A stretch of DNA of 64,000 bases from Acinetobacter sp. WCHA55 (GTDB lineage Bacteria; Pseudomonadota; Gammaproteobacteria; Pseudomonadales; Moraxellaceae): the NCBI RefSeq assembly GCF_002165305.2, contig NZ_CP032286.1, positions 2,046,001-2,110,000 on the forward strand. Direction: 5' to 3'. Positions 40,234 to 49,317 of the stretch are shown here, in pieces; position 1 is the stretch's first letter, and the number at the start of each line of letters is the position of its first letter. A program made the translations under genes and the position numbers. The notes beneath the pieces were generated by a model. The model did not search any database, was not told the origin of the DNA, and saw only the letters and a program-made list of their open reading frames with translations.

Positions 40234-41157
40234 ATGAACTTTCAACAACTCAGAATTATTCGAGAAACGGTGAGACAAAACTTCAACCTCACCGAAGCCT
40301 CTGCTGCACTGTATACCTCTCAGTCAGGCGTCAGTAAGCACATCAAAGACCTAGAAGACGAATTAGGCGTACAACTTTTTATTCGTAAAGGGAAACGCCT
40401 ACTGGGTTTAACTGAACCAGGTCAAGCACTACTGGGCATTGTTGAACGCATGTTGGTTGACGCAGACAATATTAAACGTCTTGCAGATGATTTTAATCGT
40501 GTCGATGAAGGAACATTAACAATTGCAACAACGCATACACAAGCACGTTATGTATTGCCGCCTATTGTTAATCAATTTAAAAAAGAGTTTCCAAAAGTTC
40601 ATCTCATTTTGCAACAAGCCAGCCCTGTAGAAATTACTGAGATGCTTCTTCAAGGCGAAGCCGACATTGGTATTGCGACTGAATCACTCACCGCAGAAGA
40701 TAATCTGGCCAGCGTACCATTCTATAATTGGCAGCACAGTATTATTACCCCACAAAACCATCCACTGGCAAGCAAACAAAATATTAGTATTGTAGACTTG
40801 GCGGAATATCCACTGATTACTTATCATGGTGGTTTTACAGGCCGTTCAAAAATTGACAAAGCCTTTGAAGATGCAGGTGTGGATGTCGATATCGTTATGT
40901 CTGCTTTAGATGCCGATGTGATTAAAACCTATGTCGAACTCAACATGGGCGTTGGTATTGTCAACAATGTGGCATATGACGTTGAACGTGACTATCGTTT
41001 AAAACAAATTCCAACCGATATTTTTGGTCTTAATACTACATGGATTGCAGTGCGTAAGGGTCACCTCCTACGTGGCTATGGCTATGAATTTATCTCGCTC
41101 TGCTCACCAGATGCAGACATTAAAGCACTCAAAAGAGTGGCTTATCCAGAAGACTAA
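40234..41157 (+). CDS. cysB: LysR-family regulator, CysB/Cbl type
   Basis: This is a 307-residue LysR protein. The opening MNFQQLRIIRETVRQNFNLTEAS with TSQSGVSKHIKDLEDELG is diagnostic of CysB and Cbl, and the effector domain has TTHTQARYVLP and the TEMLLQGEADIGIATE segment. CysB senses N-acetylserine (inducer) and sulfide or thiosulfate. I choose the ATG at 40234; the frame is open to 40201. It lies at the end of the sulfate operon, so it may be co-transcribed with, and regulate, the genes upstream. CysB and Cbl cannot be told apart with certainty here. Confidence 0.9.
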   Translation: MNFQQLRIIRETVRQNFNLTEASAALYTSQSGVSKHIKDLEDELGVQLFIRKGKRLLGLTEPGQALLGIVERMLVDADNIKRLADDFNRVDEGTLTIATTHTQARYVLPPIVNQFKKEFPKVHLILQQASPVEITEMLLQGEADIGIATESLTAEDNLASVPFYNWQHSIITPQNHPLASKQNISIVDLAEYPLITYHGGFTGRSKIDKAFEDAGVDVDIVMSALDADVIKTYVELNMGVGIVNNVAYDVERDYRLKQIPTDIFGLNTTWIAVRKGHLLRGYGYEFISLCSPDADIKALKRVAYPED

Positions 41158-41170
41158 ACCGTTCTTATTC

Positions 41171-41203
41171 TAAAAAAAGAGGCATCCAGGCCTCTTTTTT
41201 TAT
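41171..41203 (+). terminator. terminator after cysB
   Basis: AAAAAAAGAGGC, loop ATCCAG, GCCTCTTTTTTT; T-run on both strands; ends the sulfate operon. Confidence 0.92.
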
Positions 41204-41278
41204 TTTTAAATTCATATACTTTAAACGGATATAGTGTATTATTTGATCAATCGATAAAAACACTAGTGAGCACTAACA

Positions 41279-42487
41279 GTGGGTAAAAATCTGTTGGGCT
41301 CTCCATTACTTTGTTTATGTTTCTATTCGTCGGGATCATGTTTTGCTGCTGCTTTTGAACGGTCTGGTCAAACGATACAACCCTTTTTTGAACGTGGAAA
41401 TTATGCAGAAATTTCTTTGGCTTATATTGATCCAGATGTTTCTGGCCAAGTTCAACATACAGAGATACTGCAACAGTTTGGCATCACTGACTTTTCAACA
41501 GGCAATTTAAGCAATGAACAAGTAATGCTGGGAGCTGCACTAAAACTACAACTAAATCCTCAATTCAAATTTGCTGTCATTTATGACCAACCTTTTGCTG
41601 TAGACATCGATTATCACTATCGCCCAAAGATTTATGGTGAAAGTCATGAGGTTGAATCTGCCGATATAGACTTTGAAAGTCATAATCTCAGCTCGCTTTT
41701 AGGCTACCAATTCAGCCCACAATGGGAGGTCTATGGCGGTTTAAGCTATCAAAGTTTTGCAGGCTCTTTAAAAGCCCAAGGTCAGATCTATTCTGTGTTT
41801 GATGGCTATGATGCCGAGTTTAAGCAAGATGAAAGCTTGGGCTGGTTAGCAGGTATTAGTTACCAAATCCCTGAATATTATTTTAGAACATCTTTGACTT
41901 ATCGCTCAGCAATTAAACATGAAATGACCACAACAGAGTCTATCGAGGTCGGCGTAGTTACACCCAACGTGATGGAAGTGAAAACACCACAATCGGTAAA
42001 TTTTGATTTCATGACAGGGCTCCCTTATCAAAATATCTTGTATGGGACGCTCCGTTGGGTGAATTGGCAAAACTTTGTCATTCAACCACCCAAATTTAAA
42101 GCCGTGATCGATTATGCAGCGACCTTGTACCCAGAAGCCAAAGATATCAAACTCATTCAGTACAATGAAGATCAATGGTCTGCAAAAATCGGCTTAGCAC
42201 ACGTATGGAATAAAAAATGGCTGAGTTCTATCGAGCTACTCTGGGACTCCGGGGTTAATAATGCTGCATCTACCCTTAACCCAAGTGATGGTTATCAAGG
42301 CATTGGTCTAGGCAGTATGTACACATACAATACTCAGTTTGATATTGCGGCTGGTCTCTATTATTTGCGTTTTAAGAACTCCAAAACCTCTTCAGACTCA
42401 AATCCACTGGCAAATATTACAGGACTTTCAGCACTAAATGACAATGATGCATGGATTTTTGGACTCAAATTTACTCATCATTTTTAA
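41279..42487 (+). CDS. FadL/OmpP1/TodX-family outer membrane protein
   Basis: This is a 402-residue beta-barrel precursor. A signal peptide (LLCLCFYSSGSCFA-A) precedes AFERSGQTIQPFFERGNYAEISLAYIDPDVSG, the plug and first strands of FadL-type proteins, and it ends in FGLKFTHHF with terminal Phe. It should carry long-chain fatty acids or other hydrophobic compounds across the outer membrane. The start is probably GTG at 41279: a stop lies 12 bases upstream and no ATG is in frame before the signal peptide. The ribosome binding site is poor, so expression may be low or the start may be wrong. Confidence 0.88.
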   Translation: MGKNLLGSPLLCLCFYSSGSCFAAAFERSGQTIQPFFERGNYAEISLAYIDPDVSGQVQHTEILQQFGITDFSTGNLSNEQVMLGAALKLQLNPQFKFAVIYDQPFAVDIDYHYRPKIYGESHEVESADIDFESHNLSSLLGYQFSPQWEVYGGLSYQSFAGSLKAQGQIYSVFDGYDAEFKQDESLGWLAGISYQIPEYYFRTSLTYRSAIKHEMTTTESIEVGVVTPNVMEVKTPQSVNFDFMTGLPYQNILYGTLRWVNWQNFVIQPPKFKAVIDYAATLYPEAKDIKLIQYNEDQWSAKIGLAHVWNKKWLSSIELLWDSGVNNAASTLNPSDGYQGIGLGSMYTYNTQFDIAAGLYYLRFKNSKTSSDSNPLANITGLSALNDNDAWIFGLKFTHHF

Positions 42488-42510
42488 AGACTTCGGCTAA
42501 AATCAGAAAT

Positions 42511-42540
42511 AAAAAAAACGAGCCGAAGCTCGTTTTTTTT
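42511..42540. terminator. bidirectional terminator
   Basis: AAAAAAAACGAGC (42511-42523), loop CGAA, GCTCGTTTTTTTT (42528-42540), between convergent outer membrane protein genes. Confidence 0.95.
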
Positions 42541-42549
42541 ATGCGTTGA

Positions 42550-43299
42550 TTACCAGTGGTAACTTACACCTAATTTTGCAACTGGCATCCACTCATGTTT
42601 ATCATCTGTACGAATTTTTTCTTCATCAGCTGCAATATTATCTTCAAGTGAACCACGCGTTGGGTTATCGGCTGCACCACCGCTGACTAATGTTAAGTTT
42701 GCATCAGGATTACCTGTATAGTATGCACCCACTTCACCAAACACGCCCCAGTTTTGGTTGATCTTTGGCGCCCAACCTAAACCTACGTATGGAGCGAAAT
42801 CATTTTTATAGTTCATTTTACCATTAATATGTGCACCGTTCGTTCCAGCAACGAAGTCTGTATGATTTACAGAGAAACCTTCACCTGCTTTTACACGACG
42901 ATCTAGCTCATATTCATTATCAATATAACCAATACCTGCAGCAACATAAAGACCTTGCGCCCATGGATTTGTACTTGCACCCCAAGGACGAATTTCAGCA
43001 TTTAAATAACCAACGCTGTTGTCCATGTCCATATCATATTTTGAACCATTGATAGATAAATCATCAGACCATGAAATATCACCACCATTATAACCTAGTG
43101 CTAAACCGACATATGGGTTAGCTGTCCACAACAAAGCACCACCATAACCTGTTGTACCTACTTCTGCACGAACACCAGTAGGAATTAATTTATTTTGGTC
43201 AAAAGCATAACCATCTTTTACGACTGCATCATCAGCAAAAGCTGTACCTGCGACTGCTGACATTGCTGCTGCGATTGCAACTAAACGTAATGATTTCAT
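42550..43299 (-). CDS. outer membrane beta-barrel protein (OmpW/Opa-like)
   Basis: This is a 249-residue barrel precursor. The signal peptide ends in AFA-DD (about residue 23). Repeated amphipathic strands end in Gly/aromatic turns (YVGLALGYNGGD, GYLNAEIRPWG, YVAAGIGYID, YVGLGWAPKINQNWGVFGEVGAYYTG), and the last residues are LGVSYHW, a C-terminal aromatic as needed for BAM assembly. The pattern fits small 8-10-strand barrels; I do not see the strict OmpW motif. The ATG at 43299 has a strong GGAGGAG site 6-7 bases upstream, so expression is probably high. Confidence 0.85.
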   Translation of the reverse strand: MKSLRLVAIAAAMSAVAGTAFADDAVVKDGYAFDQNKLIPTGVRAEVGTTGYGGALLWTANPYVGLALGYNGGDISWSDDLSINGSKYDMDMDNSVGYLNAEIRPWGASTNPWAQGLYVAAGIGYIDNEYELDRRVKAGEGFSVNHTDFVAGTNGAHINGKMNYKNDFAPYVGLGWAPKINQNWGVFGEVGAYYTGNPDANLTLVSGGAADNPTRGSLEDNIAADEEKIRTDDKHEWMPVAKLGVSYHW

Positions 43300-43603
43300 G
43301 TTTTTCTCCTCCAATTAATAAAGATTTTTTTACATCATTTACCATTTTTTGATGAGCCCATCTTAAAACACCACCTGACTATTTTTTATTCTAGATTTAG
43401 GCTGTTTTTGTTATTTTTTGATACATTTTATACTTTCTTGTTGTTTTAAATCGTAATTCTTTACTTAATTCCTCTACACGAACAGCTCTAAAAGTCTTAT
43501 TTCCAATCATTCATTATTATTTCCGATCTTATGCTGTTTTTTCATCTATTCTCCGCACAATTTAGTGTAAAATCGGGAAAATTTTTTTTCTGGAAGGAAG
43601 ATC
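43300..43603. other. divergent intergenic region, 304 bp
   Basis: AT-rich spacer between the beta-barrel gene (minus) and dapD (plus). It must hold both promoters. No gene or strong hairpin seen. Confidence 0.5.
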
Positions 43604-44425
43604 ATGTCTCAGCTTTCAACAATTATTGAACAAGCATTTGAAGACCGTGCGAATTTTACAGCAGCAGACTGTCCTGCTGAAGTTCGTGCAGCAGTTGAAG
43701 AAGTCATTGCTGGTTTAGATAACGGGACATTACGTGTTGCTGAAAAAATTGATGGTGAGTGGGTTGTTCATCAATGGGTGAAAAAAGCGGTACTTTTATC
43801 ATTCAAACTAAATGACAATAAACCAATTGAGTCATGTGACCTTCAATTCTACGACAAAGTAGATACTAAATTCACAGGTTGGACTGAAGAACAATTTAAA
43901 GCTGCTGGTGTACGTGTTGTTCCTCCTGCGGTTGCCCGTAAAGGTTCTTTTCAAGCGAAAAATGTGGTGTTAATGCCTTCTTACGTGAACATTGGTGCCT
44001 ATGTTGACGAAGGTACCATGGTTGACACATGGGCAACTGTGGGTTCATGTGCTCAAATTGGTAAAAACGTTCACTTATCAGGTGGTGTAGGAATTGGTGG
44101 TGTTCTTGAGCCACTTCAAGCAAACCCAACGATTATTGAAGACAACTGCTTCATCGGTGCACGTTCTGAAATCGTAGAAGGTGTGATCGTAGAAGAAGGT
44201 TCTGTGATTTCTATGGGCGTGTTCATTGGTCAATCAACTAAGATTTTTGACCGTGCAACTGGCGAAATTCACTACGGCCGTGTACCAGCAGGTTCTGTTG
44301 TCGTTGCAGGTAGCCTACCTTCTAAATGCGGTACTTACAGCCTGTATGCTGCAATCATCGTGAAAAAAGTAGATGCACAAACACGTTCTAAAACCAGCTT
44401 GAACGATTTACTACGCGACGAATAA
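43604..44425 (+). CDS. dapD: tetrahydrodipicolinate N-succinyltransferase
   Basis: This is a 273-residue hexapeptide-repeat acyltransferase of normal length. The left-handed beta-helix is seen in [35 protein letters not shown] and [34 protein letters not shown]. It transfers succinyl from succinyl-CoA in lysine and meso-DAP synthesis. The GGAAGGAAG site lies just upstream of the ATG. Confidence 0.97.
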   Translation: MSQLSTIIEQAFEDRANFTAADCPAEVRAAVEEVIAGLDNGTLRVAEKIDGEWVVHQWVKKAVLLSFKLNDNKPIESCDLQFYDKVDTKFTGWTEEQFKAAGVRVVPPAVARKGSFQAKNVVLMPSYVNIGAYVDEGTMVDTWATVGSCAQIGKNVHLSGGVGIGGVLEPLQANPTIIEDNCFIGARSEIVEGVIVEEGSVISMGVFIGQSTKIFDRATGEIHYGRVPAGSVVVAGSLPSKCGTYSLYAAIIVKKVDAQTRSKTSLNDLLRDE

Positions 44426-44459
44426 TTTTTAGTTGTCGTGCGGAACCCAAGTTCCTCAT

Positions 44460-44492
44460 CTCTACGGTTAAGACTAGCCGTAGAGATTTTTG
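44460..44492 (+). terminator. terminator after dapD
   Basis: CTCTACGG (44460-44467) pairs with CCGTAGAG (44478-44485), loop of 10, followed by ATTTTTGTTTTT. Confidence 0.88.
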
Positions 44493-44520
44493 TTTTTCTA
44501 ACCTGTGGTTTAATTTTGCT

Positions 44521-45231
44521 ATGAATACTCTTCGATCTTCTGCTATCCCTGTTTCTGATCCTTCCGCGGGTCTACGTATCACGGAGATCTTTTATTCTTT
44601 GCAAGGCGAAGCCAATACTTCTGGGCTACCAACAGTTTTTATTCGTTTAACCGGTTGCCCACTTCGTTGTACCTATTGTGATACCACTTATTCATTTGAA
44701 GGTGGTGAACGCCAATCTTTAGATCAGATTATTCAAACCACGCTTGACTTTAAAACACCTTATGTCTGCGTGACAGGTGGTGAACCCCTTGCACAGCCCA
44801 ATGCCTTGCCTTTAATGCAACGTCTTGCTGACCTTGGCTGTGAAGTTTCTTTAGAAACCAGTGGCGCTTTGGATGTATCTAACGTTGACCCACGTGTTTC
44901 AAAAGTATTAGATTTAAAAACCCCAACTTCAGGTGAAGTTGCACGAAATTTGCTTTCAAATCTAGACCATTTAACCCAGCACGACCAAATCAAGTTTGTT
45001 ATTTGTAACCGTGAGGATTATGAGTGGTCAAAGCAGCAAGTTGAAGACTACAAACTCAATGAAAAAGTCAGCACAGTATGGTTCTCTCCTGCTTTTGCCG
45101 TTGAGAAAGGTGCTGCTCGTTTACCTCAACTTGCACGTGACTTAGCGCAATGGATATTAGAAGACCATCTCCCTGTTTGCTTCCAACTCCAACTCCACAA
45201 GTTGCTTTGGAATGACGAAACTGGTCGTTAA
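44521..45231 (+). CDS. queE: 7-carboxy-7-deazaguanine synthase
   Basis: This is a 236-residue radical SAM enzyme. The iron-sulfur cluster cysteines are in CPLRCTYCDT (CxxxCxxC), preceded by FYSLQGEANTSGLPTVFIRLTGC, the QueE signature. It turns carboxy-tetrahydropterin into CDG in the queuosine path. queC lies 43 bp downstream. Confidence 0.95.
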   Translation: MNTLRSSAIPVSDPSAGLRITEIFYSLQGEANTSGLPTVFIRLTGCPLRCTYCDTTYSFEGGERQSLDQIIQTTLDFKTPYVCVTGGEPLAQPNALPLMQRLADLGCEVSLETSGALDVSNVDPRVSKVLDLKTPTSGEVARNLLSNLDHLTQHDQIKFVICNREDYEWSKQQVEDYKLNEKVSTVWFSPAFAVEKGAARLPQLARDLAQWILEDHLPVCFQLQLHKLLWNDETGR

Positions 45232-45274
45232 TACATTGCCTATTCATCTTTAATTTATATTTGGAGAAATTTGT

Positions 45275-45943
45275 ATGCGCCCTCGTGCCATAGTTTTGTT
45301 ATCTGGCGGTTTAGACTCAACAACTTGTTTAGCATGGGCACAAGCACAGTATGACTGTACAGCGCTCAGCTTTATGTATGGTCAACGCTCAACTACCGAG
45401 CTGGACGCTGCACGTGAACTGACGAAAAAAGCAGGTGTAGAACATCGTGTTATTAATATCGACTTAGGTAATTTGGGCGGTTCTGCGTTAACAGACCATA
45501 GCATTGATGTTCCAGATCATGAACAAGTCGGTATTCCTGTAACTTATGTTCCAGCACGTAACACAATTTTCTTGTCTTATGCATTAGCAGCAGCAGAAGT
45601 TTTAGATGCTGAAGCCATTGTGATTGGTATTAATGCTGTTGATTATTCAGGGTATCCAGACTGTCGCCCTGAATTTATTGAAGCATTTGCCAATATGGCT
45701 CGCCTTGCAACCAAGGTTGGCGTTGAAGGAAAACCTCTTAAATTTGAAACACCTCTGTTACATTTATCCAAAGCAAATATCATTCGCTTAGGTATAGAAC
45801 ATGGCGTAGACTATAGTCAAACGGTGTCTTGCTACCAAGCAGATGACCAAGGACGTGCTTGTGGGAAATGCGACAGCTGTCGCCTTCGTAAAGAAGGTTT
45901 TGCAGATGCTGGCGTGGCAGACCCAACACGTTATATACCGTAA
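45275..45943 (+). CDS. queC: 7-cyano-7-deazaguanine synthase
   Basis: This is a 222-residue ATP-dependent enzyme. The PP-loop is [11 protein letters not shown] near the N-terminus and the four zinc cysteines are in [18 protein letters not shown]. It converts CDG to preQ0 with ammonia and ATP. It follows queE, so the two consecutive steps are likely co-transcribed. queD and queF are not in the window. Confidence 0.96.
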   Translation: MRPRAIVLLSGGLDSTTCLAWAQAQYDCTALSFMYGQRSTTELDAARELTKKAGVEHRVINIDLGNLGGSALTDHSIDVPDHEQVGIPVTYVPARNTIFLSYALAAAEVLDAEAIVIGINAVDYSGYPDCRPEFIEAFANMARLATKVGVEGKPLKFETPLLHLSKANIIRLGIEHGVDYSQTVSCYQADDQGRACGKCDSCRLRKEGFADAGVADPTRYIP

Positions 45944-45959
45944 CGATAAGGTACAGTTT

Positions 45960-46367
45960 ATGAAAAATTTAAAATCAAACATTTTGCTTTCTACATTGGT
46001 GTCTGCAGTTGCATTGTTCGCTACAGCTTCAAATGCTGCTGAATCGAACAAATTACAAGAAGCGTATAAAAGCAGCAATGTAAAATCGGCATTAATTAAT
46101 GTTTGTAAAGAAGAAACCGCAAAAAGCAAAAAGCTTAGTGCAGCAGAAGTAAGTAAATACTGTACTTGTGCAGTTGAAGCTGATGGTAAGTTGACCAATG
46201 CACAAAAATGGGAAATCCAAAGTGCAATCAACCAAAAGAAAAGTCCGTCTACTTTAGCTTTTGTACAAAAGCAAAATAACGACTTACAAGCATGTTTCGG
46301 TCCACAGTTAACAGGTAAATTAAAATCTTTAACTGAAGAAGCAATGAAAGCTGCTCCGAAAAAATAA
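45960..46367 (+). CDS. small secreted protein with conserved cysteines
   Basis: This is a 135-residue protein. A signal peptide (residues 1-26, ending ASNA-A) precedes a mostly helical mature part with four cysteines (INVCKEE, KYCTCAV, QACFGP), a pattern fit for two disulfides in the periplasm. The frame is open upstream to 45843 inside queC, but ATG at 45960 has AAGG 8 bases before it and begins the signal peptide. I do not recognise the family. It lies 16 bp after queC, so it is probably transcribed with it, though no link to queuosine is evident. Confidence 0.8.
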   Translation: MKNLKSNILLSTLVSAVALFATASNAAESNKLQEAYKSSNVKSALINVCKEETAKSKKLSAAEVSKYCTCAVEADGKLTNAQKWEIQSAINQKKSPSTLAFVQKQNNDLQACFGPQLTGKLKSLTEEAMKAAPKK

Positions 46368-46384
46368 TTCACAGTATGTGAATG

Positions 46385-46410
46385 AAGCCTGCTCTATGCA
46401 GGCTTTTTTA
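46385..46410 (+). terminator. terminator after secreted protein gene
   Basis: AAGCCTGC, loop TCTAT, GCAGGCTT followed by TTTTA. Confidence 0.88.
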
Positions 46411-46439
46411 TATGTTCAAAATAGATAGAACTTGAAATT

Positions 46440-47132
46440 ATGCTCATCCAATGGAATACAAACGCCCAAGATCGCAAATTTGTTGCATCATATAGTGGCG
46501 GTAAAGACAGTAATCTCGCTTTATACAAAGCCATGCAAATGGGTGAACCTGTTGCGTTGATTGTCATGTTAGAAGAGCAAGGTCTGAAGTCACGCTCACA
46601 TGGGATGTCGCTCGATATTATTCATGCACAGGCAAAAGCAATTGGGCTTCCCATCTACAGTGCCTCTGCAACGTGGCAAGACTATGAAAACCAGTTCATT
46701 CAACTGTTAAAAAAAACTCAAGCTCTTGGAGCGAAAACCTTAGTCACAGGTGATATTGATTTAATGGCACATGCCGAATGGAATCAATCCGTTTGTGATA
46801 AAACTGAGCTCAGTTTATGTATGCCCCTGTGGCAACGCCCACGTTTAGACATTGTGCATGAGTTTATTCGACTCGGTTTTCAAAGTATCATCGTTACAGT
46901 CAACTTAAACTTAGGCATGACAGTTGAGGACTTAGGTCAAGTGCTTAGCCTTAAATATATTGATGCATTGCTTGCAAGAGGCATTGATCCATGTGGCGAA
47001 GCGGGTGAATTCCACACTACGGTAATTGATGGCCCCATTTTCAAACATCCACTTTTGGTCATTAAAGGTGATATTCTGTATCACGAAAATTATGCCTTTT
47101 TACCACTTGAATTAGAACAACGCGACATTTAA
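46440..47132 (+). CDS. Dph6-related ATP pyrophosphatase (diphthine-ammonia ligase family)
   Basis: This is a 230-residue adenine nucleotide alpha hydrolase-type enzyme. The PP-loop is VASYSGGKDSNLALYKAM near residue 15-32, and CGEAGEFHTTVIDGPIFKHPL is the family C-terminal motif. Bacteria lack diphthamide, so the real substrate is unknown; some relatives act on tRNA or small amides. The gene is followed after 9 bp by a peroxiredoxin, so the two are likely an operon. Confidence 0.87.
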   Translation: MLIQWNTNAQDRKFVASYSGGKDSNLALYKAMQMGEPVALIVMLEEQGLKSRSHGMSLDIIHAQAKAIGLPIYSASATWQDYENQFIQLLKKTQALGAKTLVTGDIDLMAHAEWNQSVCDKTELSLCMPLWQRPRLDIVHEFIRLGFQSIIVTVNLNLGMTVEDLGQVLSLKYIDALLARGIDPCGEAGEFHTTVIDGPIFKHPLLVIKGDILYHENYAFLPLELEQRDI

Positions 47133-47141
47133 GGATAGAAC

Positions 47142-47600
47142 ATGACTGATACCATCCCACTTCCAAATCAGAACTTTCCAGCGACAACAGGTGAAGTGAA
47201 CTTAACTGAAGTGCCGACTGAATGGCTGATTGTGTACTTTTACCCAAAAGATTCAACACCTGGTTGCACAACTCAAGCCGTTGGTTTTTCATGTTTAAAA
47301 GATCAGTTTGATGCCCTGCAAACCACAATTATTGGTATTTCACGTGACTCGGTTAAAGCACATCAGAATTTTACAGAAAAGCAGGCTTTAACCATTAATT
47401 TAATTAGCGACAAAGAAGAAGTACTGTGTAAGCACTTTGATGTGATTAAAGAAAAAAATATGTATGGAAAAAAAGTAATGGGTATTGAGCGCTCAACGTT
47501 TATTTTTCATGACGGTAAACTAGTGAAAGAATACCGTAAAGTAAAAGCTGCTGGACATGCTGAACAAGTTTTAGAAGACTTAAAAGCATTACAAGCTTAA
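47142..47600 (+). CDS. bcp: Bcp/PrxQ-type peroxiredoxin
   Basis: This is a 152-residue thioredoxin-fold peroxidase. The peroxidatic cysteine is C42 in YPKDSTPGCTTQ. In E. coli Bcp the resolving cysteine is five residues on; here that place is V47, and the nearest other cysteine is C51. GIERSTFIFHDGK supplies the conserved Arg region. It reduces hydroperoxides with thioredoxin in the cytosol. It may be a 1-Cys enzyme or may use another cysteine (C51 or C90 region). Confidence 0.92.
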   Translation: MTDTIPLPNQNFPATTGEVNLTEVPTEWLIVYFYPKDSTPGCTTQAVGFSCLKDQFDALQTTIIGISRDSVKAHQNFTEKQALTINLISDKEEVLCKHFDVIKEKNMYGKKVMGIERSTFIFHDGKLVKEYRKVKAAGHAEQVLEDLKALQA

Positions 47601-47607
47601 TGTCCAT

Positions 47608-47632
47608 AAGCCCGCAGATGCGGGCTTTGTTT
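47608..47632. terminator. terminator after peroxiredoxin gene
   Basis: AAGCCCGCA, loop GA, TGCGGGCTT followed by TGTTTTG, just after the stop codon; convergent with the next gene. Confidence 0.85.
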
Positions 47633-47673
47633 TGTGTGATTTTTTATTTCATAGATTATATTGTACATGTTTT

Positions 47674-48273
47674 TTATTTCACCAGCAGTGAAATGGCAAT
47701 CCCCCACATCACCAGTGCAATGATTGCATCGAGGACATTCCACGCTTTCGGATTTGCAAAAATAGGGATAAGCACACGAGCACCATAGCCCAAAGCAAAA
47801 AAGAATGACCAAGATGCACACACTGCTCCTAGAGCAAAATACGCAGGCTGTTCAAACTGTGTTGAAATCGAACCCAGTAAAATAACCGTATCTAAATATA
47901 CATGTGGATTAAGCCAAGTCAGCGCTAAACACAATGAAATAATATTTACCAGCTGATGCTTTTCAATGGAACTTGCCTCTAGGCCTTCCTGTGATTTAAA
48001 TGCCCGTAGCAAATGTTGAAGTCCATAACAAAATAAAAAAAGCGCCCCTGCCCATTTGGCAAACTGAATAATTTCAGGATAGTGTTGAAGCACTTTCGAA
48101 AAGCCAGAAACGCCTAAGACAATTAAAACTGAATCTGACAACGCACAGACAAAACACACCCAAAAAACAAACTGCTTTTTGAGTCCTTGTTTCAGCACAA
48201 ATGCATTTTGAGCCCCAATGGCAATAATGAGGCTCATACCGACTGCGAACCCTTGTACATATGTACTTAACAT
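47674..48273 (-). CDS. argO: LysE/ArgO-family amino acid exporter
   Basis: This is a 199-residue inner membrane protein with six helices. GMSLIIAIGAQNAFVLKQGL is the family's helix 1, and FALSDSVLI-like CALSDSVLIVLGVSG follows; the C-terminal half has LTWLNPHVYLDTVILLG. It exports arginine or lysine. It is divergent from an ArgP-type LysR gene, as in E. coli argP/argO and Corynebacterium lysG/lysE, so it is probably induced by basic amino acids. Confidence 0.88.
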   Translation of the reverse strand: MLSTYVQGFAVGMSLIIAIGAQNAFVLKQGLKKQFVFWVCFVCALSDSVLIVLGVSGFSKVLQHYPEIIQFAKWAGALFLFCYGLQHLLRAFKSQEGLEASSIEKHQLVNIISLCLALTWLNPHVYLDTVILLGSISTQFEQPAYFALGAVCASWSFFFALGYGARVLIPIFANPKAWNVLDAIIALVMWGIAISLLVK

Positions 48274-48392
48274 TTTGACTTTTCAACTTAATTGATAATG
48301 TCAGGATTATCTTTCATTTTTGATTAAATTAAGTATTATTTAGAAAATATCAATATAACTAAAATATTTTTAGTTTTAAGTGAGTCTCGATT

Positions 48393-49307
48393 ATGCTGAA
48401 TCATAAACAGTGTGATGCATTTTTAGCAGTAGCAGAAACAGGAAGTTTTGACCTTGCAGCCGAACACTTATGCATTACCGCCTCTGCTGTCACTTTACGC
48501 GTACAAAGCCTAGAAAAAAGCTTGGGGCATTTACTGATTGTGCGGGAAAGACCTTGCCGCCCGACACAAGCAGGTCAATCACTGCTACATTATTTGCAAC
48601 ATAGTCGTCTGTTAGAACAAAGTTTTTTTCAGAACCTCACGGGTCATATGAATACCTCTGCTTTTTATCAAATCAATATTGCAACCAATGCCGACTCCTT
48701 AGCCACGTGGCTGTTACCCGTGTTACAGTCAACATTGATTGATGAAAAGATTGTGGTACATTTTCAGGTCGATGACCAATCACAAACTCACCATTTACTT
48801 GAAGCTGGTTTAGTGAATGCCTGCGTGACGGATGAATCTCAAGCCATGAAAGGCTGCGTAGCCGAATACATTGGCGATATGAATTATCGTTTTGTCGCCA
48901 CTCCAACTTTTGTGCAACAATGGTTTAAACAAGGTGTTAACCGAGAGTCTCTCCGTGCTGCTCCAGCCCTAATCTTTAATGCAAAAGATGTGCTCCATAC
49001 GGCCTATATCCAACAAAAATTCGGACTTAATCCAACTCAATATCCACATCACTTTATTCCGTCTTCCAGCGCATTTTTTGATGCAATTACCTTAGGACTT
49101 GGCTATGGCTGGTTACCATACTATCAAGCCAAGTCTTGTTTGGAAGAAGGCTCATTGGTTGAAGTGGATCCTCAGCTCAATATTGATCAACCTTTGTATT
49201 GGCACCATTGGAAACAGCAGTCGGTGCAGTTAAATGTGCTGACAGATATCTTGGTGAAAAAAGCACACACAGAGATGAATGAGCAAAAAGTTAACTCAGA
49301 ATCCTAA
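48393..49307 (+). CDS. argP: LysR-family regulator ArgP (IciA/LysG type)
   Basis: This is a 304-residue LysR protein. CDAFLAVAETGSFDLAAEHLCITASAVTLRVQSLEKSLG is the DNA-binding region with the VTLR-x-x-LE motif of ArgP/LysG, and LLIVRERPCRPTQAGQSLL follows. The family senses lysine or arginine and activates the divergent exporter. The divergent spacer is 119 bp and very AT-rich, with several T-N11-A type options, none clear enough to name. Confidence 0.9.
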   Translation: MLNHKQCDAFLAVAETGSFDLAAEHLCITASAVTLRVQSLEKSLGHLLIVRERPCRPTQAGQSLLHYLQHSRLLEQSFFQNLTGHMNTSAFYQINIATNADSLATWLLPVLQSTLIDEKIVVHFQVDDQSQTHHLLEAGLVNACVTDESQAMKGCVAEYIGDMNYRFVATPTFVQQWFKQGVNRESLRAAPALIFNAKDVLHTAYIQQKFGLNPTQYPHHFIPSSSAFFDAITLGLGYGWLPYYQAKSCLEEGSLVEVDPQLNIDQPLYWHHWKQQSVQLNVLTDILVKKAHTEMNEQKVNSES

Positions 49308-49317
49308 GCCACGCAAG

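Noticed and set aside
44426..44520. Possible preQ1 riboswitch upstream of queE
   Set aside because: The only structure is the dapD terminator hairpin; the short preQ1-I aptamer pattern (stem, A-rich tail pairing into the loop) is not present.
45788..46372. 194-codon minus-strand frame opposite queC and the secreted protein gene
   Set aside because: Antisense to two well-supported genes with a proper signal peptide and PP-loop enzyme; the long antisense frame is a codon-bias artefact.
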